In this document: positions 8,259 through 15,929 of the stretch, piece after piece
Position numbering within the stretch: position 1 is the stretch's first letter
Layout: each line of letters begins with the position of its first letter
NCBI GenBank assembly: GCA_045655325.1
Contig: JAZOOY010000055.1
Location: 1-46,459, forward strand
Reading direction: 5' to 3'
Length of the DNA: 46,459 nt
Origin: UBA1738 sp045655325
Lineage (GTDB): Bacteria; Bacillota; Clostridia; UBA1381
Made by a program: the position numbers and the translations under genes
The notes under the pieces: model-generated
What the model was told of the DNA's origin: nothing
Databases searched by the model: none
Seen by the model: the letters and a program-made list of their open reading frames with translations, nothing else

Positions 8259-9401
8259 TTACATTTTTTCGATATATCTGTGAAGAATACTGAATCCGTA
8301 GTAAAGGTCAGGGCACCATTTTCCACCTAGTTCTTCCAAGGTTTTGACAGTTCCTGCCCACTTAATTGATTTTACCGAATAGTATCTGCCGTGTGGTTCT
8401 CCAACAGGCTCAAGGCCGATATATGCACTCATGTGATTAAAGTGGCCACGCACACCGTCTTCAGGTGTTTCAAAGGTTTCGTGATCCTCCATTAAATCCC
8501 CTGTTGCAGTTTTGGTCTTTATTCCTGCCCAGTTGTTCTGTTCAGGGATAACCGCACCGCCGTATTTTCCGTAACCTGTTTCCTTTGCTGCCTGAGCATA
8601 CAGAATTTCAGGACGGATTCCTGTTATTTCGCCATATTCCCAATAGACATCGGCAATATCGATGAATCTTTGGTGAGCACCCATCTTTTCTGCCCAAGCC
8701 TTTGCTTCTTCAACTGTAACTTCTGGCTCTCCAACAAGGTATGTCTCTGACGGGATTACGCCAAGGCTAAGGGTTACTGTACCGTCTTTAGCACCTAACA
8801 CCTGATACAAAAGTGAGCAAGCCTCTGCTCTTGTTAAAAGGTCTTTTGGTCTTAGCATCTGTTCTGAACCTTTATAATATCCACGCTCAACTGCAATGCA
8901 CAGAAGTTTTTTGTAGTCAGAGTCAACATCCTTATAGTCCTTGAAGTTAGTTTCAAGAACGTCAGGATTTCTAAGGTTAGATTCCTTAAGACCTGATGTT
9001 AACACCAAAGATGCCGCAAACTCTTCACGGGTTACGGTTTCTTCAGGCTTAAATTTTGTGCCCTTTTTCTTCATGAAGCCAAGGAATATTTCCACATATC
9101 CGTATGACCATCTTGTATCCGGCACATCGCTGAAAGTAGGTCCCTTTGGTTCTTCTACCTCTTCCTCTTCGGGTTCCTGTGGCAAAAGGCCGAATGCGTC
9201 AATCAGTATTCTTGCCATCTGCTCACGGGTTAAGTTATTTCCAAGTAGAAGGTTACCGTTTTCATCGCCTGATAAAATTTCTTTTTCTACACAGTATTCC
9301 ACAGCGTCCATCGCCCATTCAAATTCAGCGAATGACACACTCCCAAGTGTAATTACGGCTAAAAGCATAGCCGCAATTATCCTAATGTTTTTCTTTATCA
9401 T
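8259..9401 (-). CDS. Secreted SLH-domain protein with glucosaminidase domain
   Basis: 380-aa exported protein. Residues 1-26 form a signal peptide (basic start, hydrophobic core, cleavage near SFA). Three S-layer homology segments span about 27-210: LTREQMARILIDAFG, VTREEFAASLV and LTRAEACSLLYQV. These anchor proteins to the cell wall. The C-terminal ~140 residues resemble the glucosaminidase fold of peptidoglycan hydrolases: PEILYAQAAKETGYGKYG with the likely catalytic Glu, NNWAGIK, and the HETFETPEDGVRGHF segment. It is placed only 8 bp after rnfB with a weak AGGATAAG site, so it appears co-transcribed with Rnf, an odd partner for a cell-wall enzyme. Confidence 0.85.
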   Translation of the reverse strand: MIKKNIRIIAAMLLAVITLGSVSFAEFEWAMDAVEYCVEKEILSGDENGNLLLGNNLTREQMARILIDAFGLLPQEPEEEEVEEPKGPTFSDVPDTRWSYGYVEIFLGFMKKKGTKFKPEETVTREEFAASLVLTSGLKESNLRNPDVLETNFKDYKDVDSDYKKLLCIAVERGYYKGSEQMLRPKDLLTRAEACSLLYQVLGAKDGTVTLSLGVIPSETYLVGEPEVTVEEAKAWAEKMGAHQRFIDIADVYWEYGEITGIRPEILYAQAAKETGYGKYGGAVIPEQNNWAGIKTKTATGDLMEDHETFETPEDGVRGHFNHMSAYIGLEPVGEPHGRYYSVKSIKWAGTVKTLEELGGKWCPDLYYGFSILHRYIEKM

Positions 9402-9409
9402 AATTTATC

Positions 9410-10192
9410 TTATCCTATTACTTTTTTAGGGCATTTTTCTGCACACACGCCACAAGCCTTGCACTTATCATAATCAATCACTGCAAGGTTATCGTTAACA
9501 GAAATTGCCTCAAATTCGCAGTTCTTTTCGCAGATTTTACAAGCTATACAACCTGCCTTACATACTGCGTTCACTTCTTTGCCTGGCTTATGGTTTGCGC
9601 ATTTTACAAAGGTTTTGTTTTCCTTTGGCAAAAGCTCAATAATCTTCTTAGGGCAAGCCTTTACGCAGGCACCGCAAGCAGTACATTTTTCTTCGTCAAC
9701 AACGCAGACGCCGTCAACAACGCTTATTGCATCAAACACACAAGCAGACACGCAAGAGCCGAAGCCAAGGCAACCTGATGGGCAAGCCTTTTGTCCGCCT
9801 GCAAGCTTGATAGCAGCATCACAGGTTTCAACTCCGTAGTATTCGTATTTATCCTTTGCATTTTCGCAAGTACCCTGACAGTGAACTCGTGCAACCATTG
9901 GTTTTCCGGCTGCAACAGCTGTTCCCATAATTCCGCCAATCTGCTGTGCAACGCCAGAGCCTCCAACGCCACAAAGATTAACTGCAGCGCCGTTTTCTAC
10001 AACAGCTGTAGCATATGCAGAACATCCTGCAAATCCACAAGCACCACAGTTTGCGCCAGGAAGTACTTCTTCAATCTTTTCTATTCTTTCATCAACCTCT
10101 ACCTTAAAGATTACCGCAGCAACTGCAAGCAAAATTCCAAAGCCAAGACCAACGATTCCCACAACTAAAATTGCTGAAAGTATACCGTTCAT
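9410..10192 (-). CDS. rnfB: Rnf complex subunit B (multi-[4Fe-4S] ferredoxin-like)
   Basis: RnfB receives electrons from ferredoxin and passes them to RnfC/NAD in the membrane Rnf complex. The 260-aa product has an N-terminal membrane helix (about residues 5-28). Next is the CGACGFAGC cluster domain, followed by a CPSGCLGFGSC segment and further CxxCxxCxxxC motifs (CTACGACVKAC, CIACKICEKNC, CKACGVCAEKC). This gives many [4Fe-4S] clusters, as in the clostridial-type RnfB. It is the last rnf gene in the order C-D-G-E-A-B. Confidence 0.96.
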   Translation of the reverse strand: MNGILSAILVVGIVGLGFGILLAVAAVIFKVEVDERIEKIEEVLPGANCGACGFAGCSAYATAVVENGAAVNLCGVGGSGVAQQIGGIMGTAVAAGKPMVARVHCQGTCENAKDKYEYYGVETCDAAIKLAGGQKACPSGCLGFGSCVSACVFDAISVVDGVCVVDEEKCTACGACVKACPKKIIELLPKENKTFVKCANHKPGKEVNAVCKAGCIACKICEKNCEFEAISVNDNLAVIDYDKCKACGVCAEKCPKKVIG

Positions 10193-10204
10193 TTTACCCC
10201 TCCG

Positions 10205-10786
10205 TTATATTGAAAATCCGGAAAATCCCATAAACGCAATTGCCATAAGTCCGGCAGTTATAAGCGCAATCGGGAATCCACGGAAGTTCTCCGGAACTTC
10301 CTTTTCACTTACCTGTTCACGAACACCTGCAAAAAGCACGATTGCAAGGGTAAATCCTAAAGCGGCAAATGTTCCATAAAGTACTGAATAGAACAAATTG
10401 AAATTGTTCTGTACATTAAGTAGTGCCACACCCAAAACCGCACAGTTTGTTGTGATTAGTGGAAGATAAATTCCAAGTGATGCATAAAGTGACGGTAGGG
10501 TCTTTTTAATAAACATTTCTACGAACTGTACCAGTGCCGCAATTATCAAGATAAACAGAATAGTCTGTAGATATTCAAGATTTAGCGGGATTAATAGAAA
10601 CTTATTTGCAAGGTAGGTAAACATTGATGCAATGGCCATAACGAATGTTACCGCCATACCCATACCAACGGCTGTATCAAGTTTCTTTGACACGCCAAGG
10701 AATGGACAACATCCCAAAAACTTTACAAGTACAAAGTTTTCAGTAAAAAGAGCTGAGATTAAAAGTCCGATTATTGTTGGTTGCAT
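10205..10786 (-). CDS. rnfA: Rnf complex subunit A
   Basis: Integral membrane subunit of 193 aa with about six membrane helices. It forms, with RnfE, the central membrane pair that carries an Fe-S centre. The family signature LVKFLGCCPFLGVSKK near the N-terminus and ITTNCAVLGVALL midway are visible. The ATG overlaps the rnfE stop by one base (TAATG), indicating coupled translation and equal stoichiometry with RnfE. Confidence 0.96.
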   Translation of the reverse strand: MQPTIIGLLISALFTENFVLVKFLGCCPFLGVSKKLDTAVGMGMAVTFVMAIASMFTYLANKFLLIPLNLEYLQTILFILIIAALVQFVEMFIKKTLPSLYASLGIYLPLITTNCAVLGVALLNVQNNFNLFYSVLYGTFAALGFTLAIVLFAGVREQVSEKEVPENFRGFPIALITAGLMAIAFMGFSGFSI

Positions 10787-11388
10787 TAGTTGTTACCTCC
10801 TCTCTTCTTCATTATAGCGTTAATAGCCGCAATAATAATTCCAAGTACGATAAATCCACCCGGAGGCATTCCGATAATTGCTGCAGGCTCTAACGGTTTT
10901 ACGATTACAGGAAGTCCCCAGATTGTTCCCTGACCCAAAATTTCACGCACAAGTGAAATAATGCAAAGAGCCAAAGTAAATCCAAGACCCATTCCAAGTC
11001 CGTCAAGAGCAGCCTTTCCAACTGTATTCTTTGATGCAAATGACTCTGCACGAGCAAGGATGATACAGTTTACAACTATAAGCGGAATGAAAATTCCAAG
11101 GGATGCGTAAAGTGATGGCACAAACGCCTGAAGCACCATCTGTACTATAGTTACGAATGTTGCAATGATTACAACGTATGCTGCAATTCTTACTTTATCA
11201 GGAATTATCTTTCGAAGTAGTGATACCAAAATGTTTGACATTATAAGTACCGCAGTTGCAGATAGTCCCATACCAAATCCGTTTTGTAGTGTTGTTGTTA
11301 CAGCTAGAGTTGGGCACATACCAAGAAGCTGGACAAGTGTAGGGTTTTCAAACAAAATACCGTTTGCAAGTATTGATTTTTTCTTCAT
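10786..11388 (-). CDS. rnfE: Rnf complex subunit E
   Basis: Integral membrane subunit (200 aa, about six helices), paralogous to RnfA. Typical motifs are FENPTLVQLLGMCPTLAVTT near the start, with the conserved Cys in GMCP, and IVVNCIILARAE in the middle, the second half-site of the RnfA/E Fe-S centre. It begins one base after the rnfG stop and overlaps rnfA. Confidence 0.96.
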   Translation of the reverse strand: MKKKSILANGILFENPTLVQLLGMCPTLAVTTTLQNGFGMGLSATAVLIMSNILVSLLRKIIPDKVRIAAYVVIIATFVTIVQMVLQAFVPSLYASLGIFIPLIVVNCIILARAESFASKNTVGKAALDGLGMGLGFTLALCIISLVREILGQGTIWGLPVIVKPLEPAAIIGMPPGGFIVLGIIIAAINAIMKKRGGNN

Positions 11389-11389
11389 A

Positions 11390-11950
11390 CTACTTATCCT
11401 CCTTTACTTCTTTTGCTGCGGCTATGGCTTCATTAACACCCTTTGTAACTGCTTTTGATGTTACAGTTGCAGAAGAAATGGCGTCAATTTCGTTTTCCTT
11501 TGCACCGTTTTTGGTAACAGTGATGTTTTCGGTTTTACCAACAAACTGTGCCTTAAATTCGCTGTCAGTACATTTTGCGCCAAGTCCTGCTGTTTCGCTT
11601 TGTGAAATAATTTCAATACCTGTTACTTTAAGGTCGTTGTCAACGCCAACTATCATAGAAATGGCACCGCCGTAGCCTTTTGGTGCTACCTTTATGGCAT
11701 ATCCTGCATCACTTGAGTAAATTTCTGATACTGTAGAGTTTTCAGCAGGTAGAAATTCTACTTTATCAAAGCTTGTTGCATCAGGAAGTACCGCTTTCAT
11801 AGCGATTTCCTGTGCCTTTCTTTCATTTTCTGCAATAACAGGAGCTGTAACAGAGTTAACTGATGCAAGGATTGCCGCAGCTACTGCTGTTATTGCAAAA
11901 AGGATTATTGCTACTTTAAAAATTTCTGTTATAACGTTTTTCTTAACCAT
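11390..11950 (-). CDS. rnfG: Rnf complex subunit G (covalent FMN)
   Basis: RnfG carries covalently bound FMN on the outer face of the membrane. The 186-aa product has an N-terminal membrane anchor (residues ~10-32) and an extracytoplasmic FMN-binding domain. The attachment motif near the C-terminus reads SSATVTS; the family consensus is SGAT-x-T, with FMN on the second Thr/Ser position. The Ser in place of Gly is a modest deviation. The start overlaps the rnfD end by 8 bp. Confidence 0.94.
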   Translation of the reverse strand: MVKKNVITEIFKVAIILFAITAVAAAILASVNSVTAPVIAENERKAQEIAMKAVLPDATSFDKVEFLPAENSTVSEIYSSDAGYAIKVAPKGYGGAISMIVGVDNDLKVTGIEIISQSETAGLGAKCTDSEFKAQFVGKTENITVTKNGAKENEIDAISSATVTSKAVTKGVNEAIAAAKEVKEDK

Positions 11951-12905
11951 TCTTCTTTACCTCCCCAAAAGTTTTAGGAATAGTAAATCTTTCAATCAAA
12001 GGTGTTGCAACGTTCATAAGAATAATTGCAAATGATACGCCTTCCGGATATCCACCAAATCTTCTGATTGCAAAGGTTAAAATACCACAGCCAATACCGA
12101 AAATTATCATTCCAAGGCTTGTATTTGGTGTTGTTACATAATCGGTTGCCATAAAGAATGCACCAAGGAAAAGTCCACCTGTTAATACATGCATAAGAGC
12201 AAAGCCTTCTTGTGTGAATTCTGTTTGGTTTATACCAAAGAAATACATAAGTATCGCAAAGCTCACGATGTATGTTACAGGGATTTTCCAGTCAACTACA
12301 CGCTTTATCAAAAGATATAAAAATCCGATTAAAAGTGCTAAGCCTGATGTTTCACCAATACAACCGCTTTTAGCTCCTAAAAATCCGTCTAAAAGGCGTG
12401 GTATTGCTCCTGTACTTGTTCCCTTTAGAACTGAAAGTGGTGTTGCAGATGAAATTGCATCTGCCATAAATGGCTCGGAGAATGTTGTCATAGCTCCTGC
12501 CCAGGCAACAAGCATAAAGCATCTTGCCGCAAGTGCCGGGTTCATAAAGTTCTTACCAAGTCCGCCATAAAGCTGTTTTACAATTATGATTGCAAAAGCT
12601 CCGCCGATTACCACCATCCATAGTGGGATTGCAGGTGGCAATGTTAGTGCTAAAAGTATACCTGTTACTGTTGCTGATAAGTCCTTTACAGTGTTTGGCT
12701 TTTTCGCTATTCGCATATACACGTATTCAGATAGAATACAAGATGCAACTGATGTTACAATTACTGCTAAAGCACGTAATCCAAAGAAATACACACCTGC
12801 AAATATAGCAGGAAACATTGCAATTATTACGTCAAGCATAATTCCTGAAATTCTGTCCTTTTGCTTAACGTGTGGAGATGATGAGAGTACAAATTTTGTA
12901 TCCAT
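11943..12905 (-). CDS. rnfD: Rnf complex subunit D (membrane, covalent FMN)
   Basis: 320-aa membrane subunit with about nine to ten helices. The start is MDTKFVLSSSPHV, and SSPH is typical of RnfD/NqrB. The FMN attachment region reads SSATPLS where most RnfD have SGATPLT, matching the same Gly-to-Ser change seen in RnfG. ATG 12905 overlaps the rnfC stop (TAATG) and has GGAGGG upstream. A longer open frame reaching 13007 would run into rnfC and is not needed. Confidence 0.95.
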   Translation of the reverse strand: MDTKFVLSSSPHVKQKDRISGIMLDVIIAMFPAIFAGVYFFGLRALAVIVTSVASCILSEYVYMRIAKKPNTVKDLSATVTGILLALTLPPAIPLWMVVIGGAFAIIIVKQLYGGLGKNFMNPALAARCFMLVAWAGAMTTFSEPFMADAISSATPLSVLKGTSTGAIPRLLDGFLGAKSGCIGETSGLALLIGFLYLLIKRVVDWKIPVTYIVSFAILMYFFGINQTEFTQEGFALMHVLTGGLFLGAFFMATDYVTTPNTSLGMIIFGIGCGILTFAIRRFGGYPEGVSFAIILMNVATPLIERFTIPKTFGEVKKNG

Positions 12906-14218
12906 TATTTCTGTGCCCTCCTTTTTTCGATTATCTTTTGTTTTGCAAGACGAATGCTCTGTAGCGGATTTCTTCGTCCCGGGCAAAGATATGAACAAAG
13001 TCCGCATTCGATACAGTTCATAATCTTATATTTTTCGCACATTTCAAGGTCGCCTTCTGCAGCGTATTTGCCAAGGTATAATGGCATTAACTGCATTGGG
13101 CATAATTTTACGCACTTTCCGCATCTGATACAAGGTGAATCTGAATCATAAGTATCTGCAGCTTCGGATAGCGCCAAAATAGCTGACGTTGTTTTGATTG
13201 TTGGAACTTCAAGTGAATACACACAAGAACCCATCATAGGTCCGCCCATGATAATTTTTCTTGGATCGCCTACAAGTCCACCGGCTTGATTTAATACAAA
13301 TTCAAACGGTGTTCCAAGTTTAACCTCAAGGTTGCAAGGGCTTCCAATGCCGTCACCTGCAACTGTTATAATTCTTGTTGTAACAGGCAGGCCTGTTTTG
13401 AATAGCTTTGAAATTTCAAAAGCAGTATCTACGTTTATAACGATTACGCCAACGTCTGCAGGAAGTCCGCCCATTGGAACTTTCTTTCCGCAAACAGCCT
13501 TAATCATCTGCTTTTCACCGCCCTGTGGGTACTTTGTTTTTAGAAGACAAACTTCGATAGAGTCATCAGCAAGTTCCTTTAGGTGCTTTGCCGCATCCAT
13601 TTTGTTGGCTTCAATACCAATATAACCCTTTTTAAGACCAAATAGGTCCATACAAATCTTAAGACCTTCTAAAACTTCTTCTGCTTGTTCCAAAAGACGT
13701 CTGTGGTCTGATGTGATATAAGGTTCACACTCTGCCGCATTCACGATTATATGAGTGATAGGCTTATCTTCAGGTGGAGAAAGCTTGACGTGTGTCGGGA
13801 AGCCAGCTCCGCCCATTCCTACGATACCGCCCATACGGATTCGGTGTGTTATGTCCTGTTTTGTCATACCATCAAGCTTAATTGGTACGATATTTTCGCA
13901 AACCTTATCCTGAAAATCGTTCTCAACAAAGATTGACAGAACTTCTGCTCCTGATGGATGTAAGTGAGGCTTAATATCAATTACTGTACCTGAAATAGAT
14001 GAATGAATAGGTACAGAAAGAAATGCCTCTGAATCTGCTATAACCTGACCAACTGTTACGTAATCTCCCACGTTAACTGTTGGTTCGCATCTTGCACCAA
14101 TATGCTGCTGCAAAGGAAAAATATGAACAGGCGCTCCGTCAATTTTCCTTACAGGGATATGGCAAGTTTCTTCTTTGTGGTCCGGTATATGCATACCGCC
14201 TTTAAATGTTTTTAACAA
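12905..14218 (-). CDS. rnfC: Rnf complex subunit C (NADH-binding)
   Basis: Peripheral subunit of 437 aa that binds NAD(H) and FMN and exchanges electrons with RnfB. The N-terminus LKTFKGGMHIPDHKE is typical, and GMGGAGFPTHVKL is the nucleotide/flavin site as in NuoF-like domains. Two C-terminal [4Fe-4S] motifs are present (CIRCGKCVKLCP, CIECGLCSYLCP). The best start is TTG 14218, placed 5 nt after GGGTGGA; the frame upstream to 14266 has no ribosome binding site and does not match the family. It is the first gene of the operon. With RnfDGEAB it couples ferredoxin oxidation and NAD reduction to Na+ or H+ transport. Confidence 0.95.
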   Translation of the reverse strand: MLKTFKGGMHIPDHKEETCHIPVRKIDGAPVHIFPLQQHIGARCEPTVNVGDYVTVGQVIADSEAFLSVPIHSSISGTVIDIKPHLHPSGAEVLSIFVENDFQDKVCENIVPIKLDGMTKQDITHRIRMGGIVGMGGAGFPTHVKLSPPEDKPITHIIVNAAECEPYITSDHRRLLEQAEEVLEGLKICMDLFGLKKGYIGIEANKMDAAKHLKELADDSIEVCLLKTKYPQGGEKQMIKAVCGKKVPMGGLPADVGVIVINVDTAFEISKLFKTGLPVTTRIITVAGDGIGSPCNLEVKLGTPFEFVLNQAGGLVGDPRKIIMGGPMMGSCVYSLEVPTIKTTSAILALSEAADTYDSDSPCIRCGKCVKLCPMQLMPLYLGKYAAEGDLEMCEKYKIMNCIECGLCSYLCPGRRNPLQSIRLAKQKIIEKRRAQK

Positions 14219-14304
14219 AATTCCACCCCCAAAAATTATATTAAAATTCCCTTTAACATTTCCCAATTAAATGCTGGATTTTATACAAAAATCCATACTG
14301 TATA

Positions 14305-14333
14305 ATTATATCATACTTTTATGCTTTTTGCAA
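14305..14333 (-). promoter_or_regulatory. Promoter of the rnf operon
   Basis: On the minus strand, TTGCAA (14328-14333), 17 bp, TATAAT (14305-14310). It starts a transcript with a leader of about 80 nt that leads into rnfC and probably runs to dtd, because no terminator is visible inside the nine-gene run. Confidence 0.78.
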
Positions 14334-14451
14334 CGAAAAAATGGTTCAAAATGCTCACAAATATGCCATTTTTTGCATATTCTTTGTTAATTGTTTGTCA
14401 ATGTATTGTCTTTCCGTTTTTAAGGCTGAATTATGCTGAAAAGACTAACAA

Positions 14452-14478
14452 AAAAAACACCCCGAAGGGTGTTTTTTT
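14452..14478 (-). terminator. Terminator after the membrane-protein gene
   Basis: AAAACACCC/GGGTGTTTT-type stem with loop CGAA and A/T runs on both sides. It overlaps the stop codon of the 204-aa membrane protein gene. Confidence 0.85.
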
Positions 14479-15091
14479 AGTCATTATTCTTTTCTGCCTT
14501 ATATTTTTCATTTGCTTTTTCAGCATCATATTTTGATACATGATGATAACCTTTATCATCAAGGTACGTTTGCTGCGTTGGTCTGAAATCGGAGAATTTC
14601 ACATTAGAGAACATCATAAACGCAAATGCTATAACAAGTGCAATACCAATTACGAACGAAACGAAACCTGTAGCCAGGGACATAATTGATGGCAACAGAA
14701 TTGCAGTTACAATAAGGATAATTACAAACTTCTTTATTCCGCAAGTTTCCATAAATTCAAGTTTATTACAGTTTGCAAGTAAAATTAAAAGCACAGAACA
14801 TACTCCGCCTCCTACGCCTCCAACAATCCTGTCAATTAAACCTGCTTCTGTACTCTTAAATGCCATAATAATTGAAATGATTGTGACAATCACGGAAATT
14901 CCTATAAATCCCTTTACAACAAGTTTTCGCATTTCAGGTACGTATCTTCTTGTAAATAAAATCAATACCACAATAGCACCTGATGCTACTGCAAGACCCG
15001 TTGGTCCGAAAGCATCGTTTGCAAAAAAACCGCTTATTACTGAATATAAGCTATACGCAAGCAATATCCACCAAATTATCTTTTTATTCAT
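14477..15091 (-). CDS. Uncharacterised multi-pass membrane protein
   Basis: 204 aa, family not recognised. About six hydrophobic helices are visible, with helix 1 at ~5-24, helix 2 at ~30-47, a third around 60-80, others around 97-108 and 120-160. A polar C-terminal tail of ~40 residues follows, rich in Lys, Tyr and Asp, probably cytoplasmic. Its ATG overlaps the end of the upstream lipoprotein gene by 8 bp, so the two are translationally coupled and probably work together at the envelope. I see no catalytic motif and do not assign a function. Confidence 0.8.
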   Translation of the reverse strand: MNKKIIWWILLAYSLYSVISGFFANDAFGPTGLAVASGAIVVLILFTRRYVPEMRKLVVKGFIGISVIVTIISIIMAFKSTEAGLIDRIVGGVGGGVCSVLLILLANCNKLEFMETCGIKKFVIILIVTAILLPSIMSLATGFVSFVIGIALVIAFAFMMFSNVKFSDFRPTQQTYLDDKGYHHVSKYDAEKANEKYKAEKNND

Positions 15092-15485
15092 TTTGAAGTT
15101 CCTCCATTGTAGTCTTTGTTAATACAATTGTTTCGCCTTTATCGTTTACTATAGAAAGAGTATCATTGTCTACAGAATATGGGGCACTAACTGTTTTTGT
15201 TTCACCAAAGCCACTTATTGTCATAGTAACTATGCCATCTTTAACTGTATATGTCATAGGGAGAATGGTGGCATTACCTGTTCCATCTTCATTGAATATG
15301 TATACTTGTCTGTCTCCCTTGTATTCAGTCTTCCAAACGCCTACAATTGAGTCTTTGATTTCTTTATCAGTTTTAACCTGTACATTTATCGGGTCTTCCC
15401 CGTTCTGTTCTCTTGGTGTTCCGCAACCTGCAAAAATCATTACGCATAATAACATTGAAGCAAAGATTGAAAAAAGTTTTTTCAT
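15084..15485 (-). CDS. Small lipoprotein, lipocalin-like fold possible
   Basis: 133-aa exported lipoprotein with a basic N-terminus, hydrophobic stretch and lipobox IFAGC (Cys at about residue 21). The mature part begins with a disordered polar linker. Next comes a repetitive beta-strand pattern: GVWKTEYKGDRQVYIFNEDGTGN, then strands ending SIVNDKGETIVLTK. This is the style of lipocalin-like or DUF5640-type small beta-barrels, and the family call is only by style. ATG 15485 follows AGGGGGAG. An upstream in-frame start at 15515 would precede that site and is unlikely. It is the first gene of a two-gene operon with the membrane protein. Confidence 0.78.
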   Translation of the reverse strand: MKKLFSIFASMLLCVMIFAGCGTPREQNGEDPINVQVKTDKEIKDSIVGVWKTEYKGDRQVYIFNEDGTGNATILPMTYTVKDGIVTMTISGFGETKTVSAPYSVDNDTLSIVNDKGETIVLTKTTMEELQNE

Positions 15486-15509
15486 TTGGATCACTCCCCC
15501 TTTATAATT

Positions 15510-15528
15510 TTGCAACTGCTTGTTGCAA
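15510..15528. promoter_or_regulatory. Perfect inverted repeat at the transcription start (possible operator)
   Basis: TTGCAAC-TGCTT-GTTGCAA is a perfect 7-bp inverted repeat. It begins 4-5 bp downstream of the -10 element of the lipoprotein promoter, so it covers the expected start point. It could bind a dimeric repressor or form a hairpin at the 5' end of the mRNA. Confidence 0.5.
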
Positions 15529-15532
15529 TTTC

Positions 15533-15561
15533 ATTGTATAGCAGAATGAAAATTTTGTCAA
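15533..15561 (-). promoter_or_regulatory. Promoter of the lipoprotein/membrane-protein operon
   Basis: On the minus strand, TTGACA (15556-15561), 17 bp, TACAAT (15533-15538). Confidence 0.78.
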
Positions 15562-15608
15562 CAATTGATATTTTGTTATCAAAGTTTGGGTTTTTATTTC
15601 ACAAAAAT

Positions 15609-15639
15609 AAAAAAGAGACACTCAATGTGTCTCTTTTTT
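15609..15639 (-). terminator. Terminator after tRNA-Arg
   Basis: AAAAAGAGACA/TGTCTCTTTTT-type stem of 11 bp, loop of 7-8 nt and a following T-tract on the minus strand. It sits 3 bp past the tRNA CCA end. Confidence 0.85.
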
Positions 15640-15642
15640 GTT

Positions 15643-15719
15643 TGGCGCGCCAGGAGGGACTCGAACCCCCGACCTACTGGTTCGTAGCCAGGCACTCTAT
15701 CCAACTGAGCTACTGGCGC
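15643..15719 (-). tRNA. tRNA-Arg (anticodon ACG)
   Basis: 77 nt with encoded CCA. Acceptor arms are GCGCCAG and CTGGCGC, the discriminator is G, the D-arm is GCTCAGTTGGATAGAGT, the anticodon loop is CTACGAA and the T-arm loop is TTCGAGT. The ACG anticodon is expected to be deaminated to ICG and read CGN codons. The gene has its own promoter and terminator. Confidence 0.96.
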
Positions 15720-15740
15720 ATTGCTTAAAGCACGATGTTT

Positions 15741-15770
15741 ATTATAGCACATACATCCTGCATTTGTCAA
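15741..15770 (-). promoter_or_regulatory. Promoter of tRNA-Arg
   Basis: On the minus strand, TTGACA (15765-15770), 18 bp, TATAAT (15741-15746), about 22 bp before the tRNA 5' end. Confidence 0.75.
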
Positions 15771-15814
15771 GCATTTTTAAGGAAATTATTAAGGTTTTTA
15801 ACTAATATTTTCAA

Positions 15815-15861
15815 TCCCTCCACCACCTTTCGGTGGTCCCCCTCCCTTTAGACAAGGGAGG
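15815..15861. repeat. Double-hairpin REP-like intergenic element
   Basis: Two adjacent perfect palindromes: ACCACC-TTTC-GGTGGT (15822-15837) and CCTCCCTT-TAGAC-AAGGGAGG (15841-15861). Very similar double hairpins recur as dispersed repeats in many gut Clostridia genomes (from memory). No second copy occurs in this window. It lies in an untranslated gap with no gene. Confidence 0.6.
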
Positions 15862-15891
15862 CTTTATTATTTTATATACTTTTATATACAA

Positions 15892-15918
15892 AAAGGTGTA
15901 CTATAAAAGTACACCTTT
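15892..15918 (-). terminator. Terminator after the nagA-ROK operon
   Basis: AAAGGTGTACT/AGTACACCTTT, an 11-bp perfect stem with a five-base loop and T-run on the minus strand, 12 bp past the ROK gene stop. Confidence 0.88.
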
Positions 15919-15929
15919 CTAAGTTTTAA

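Noticed and set aside
12586..13023. 145-aa plus-strand open frame in the rnfD-rnfC junction
   Set aside because: A shadow of two well-supported rnf genes; long reverse frames are common in such membrane-protein genes.
14321..14536. 71-aa hydrophobic open frame upstream of rnfC on plus
   Set aside because: It covers the rnf promoter and a terminator; low-complexity Phe/Lys composition.
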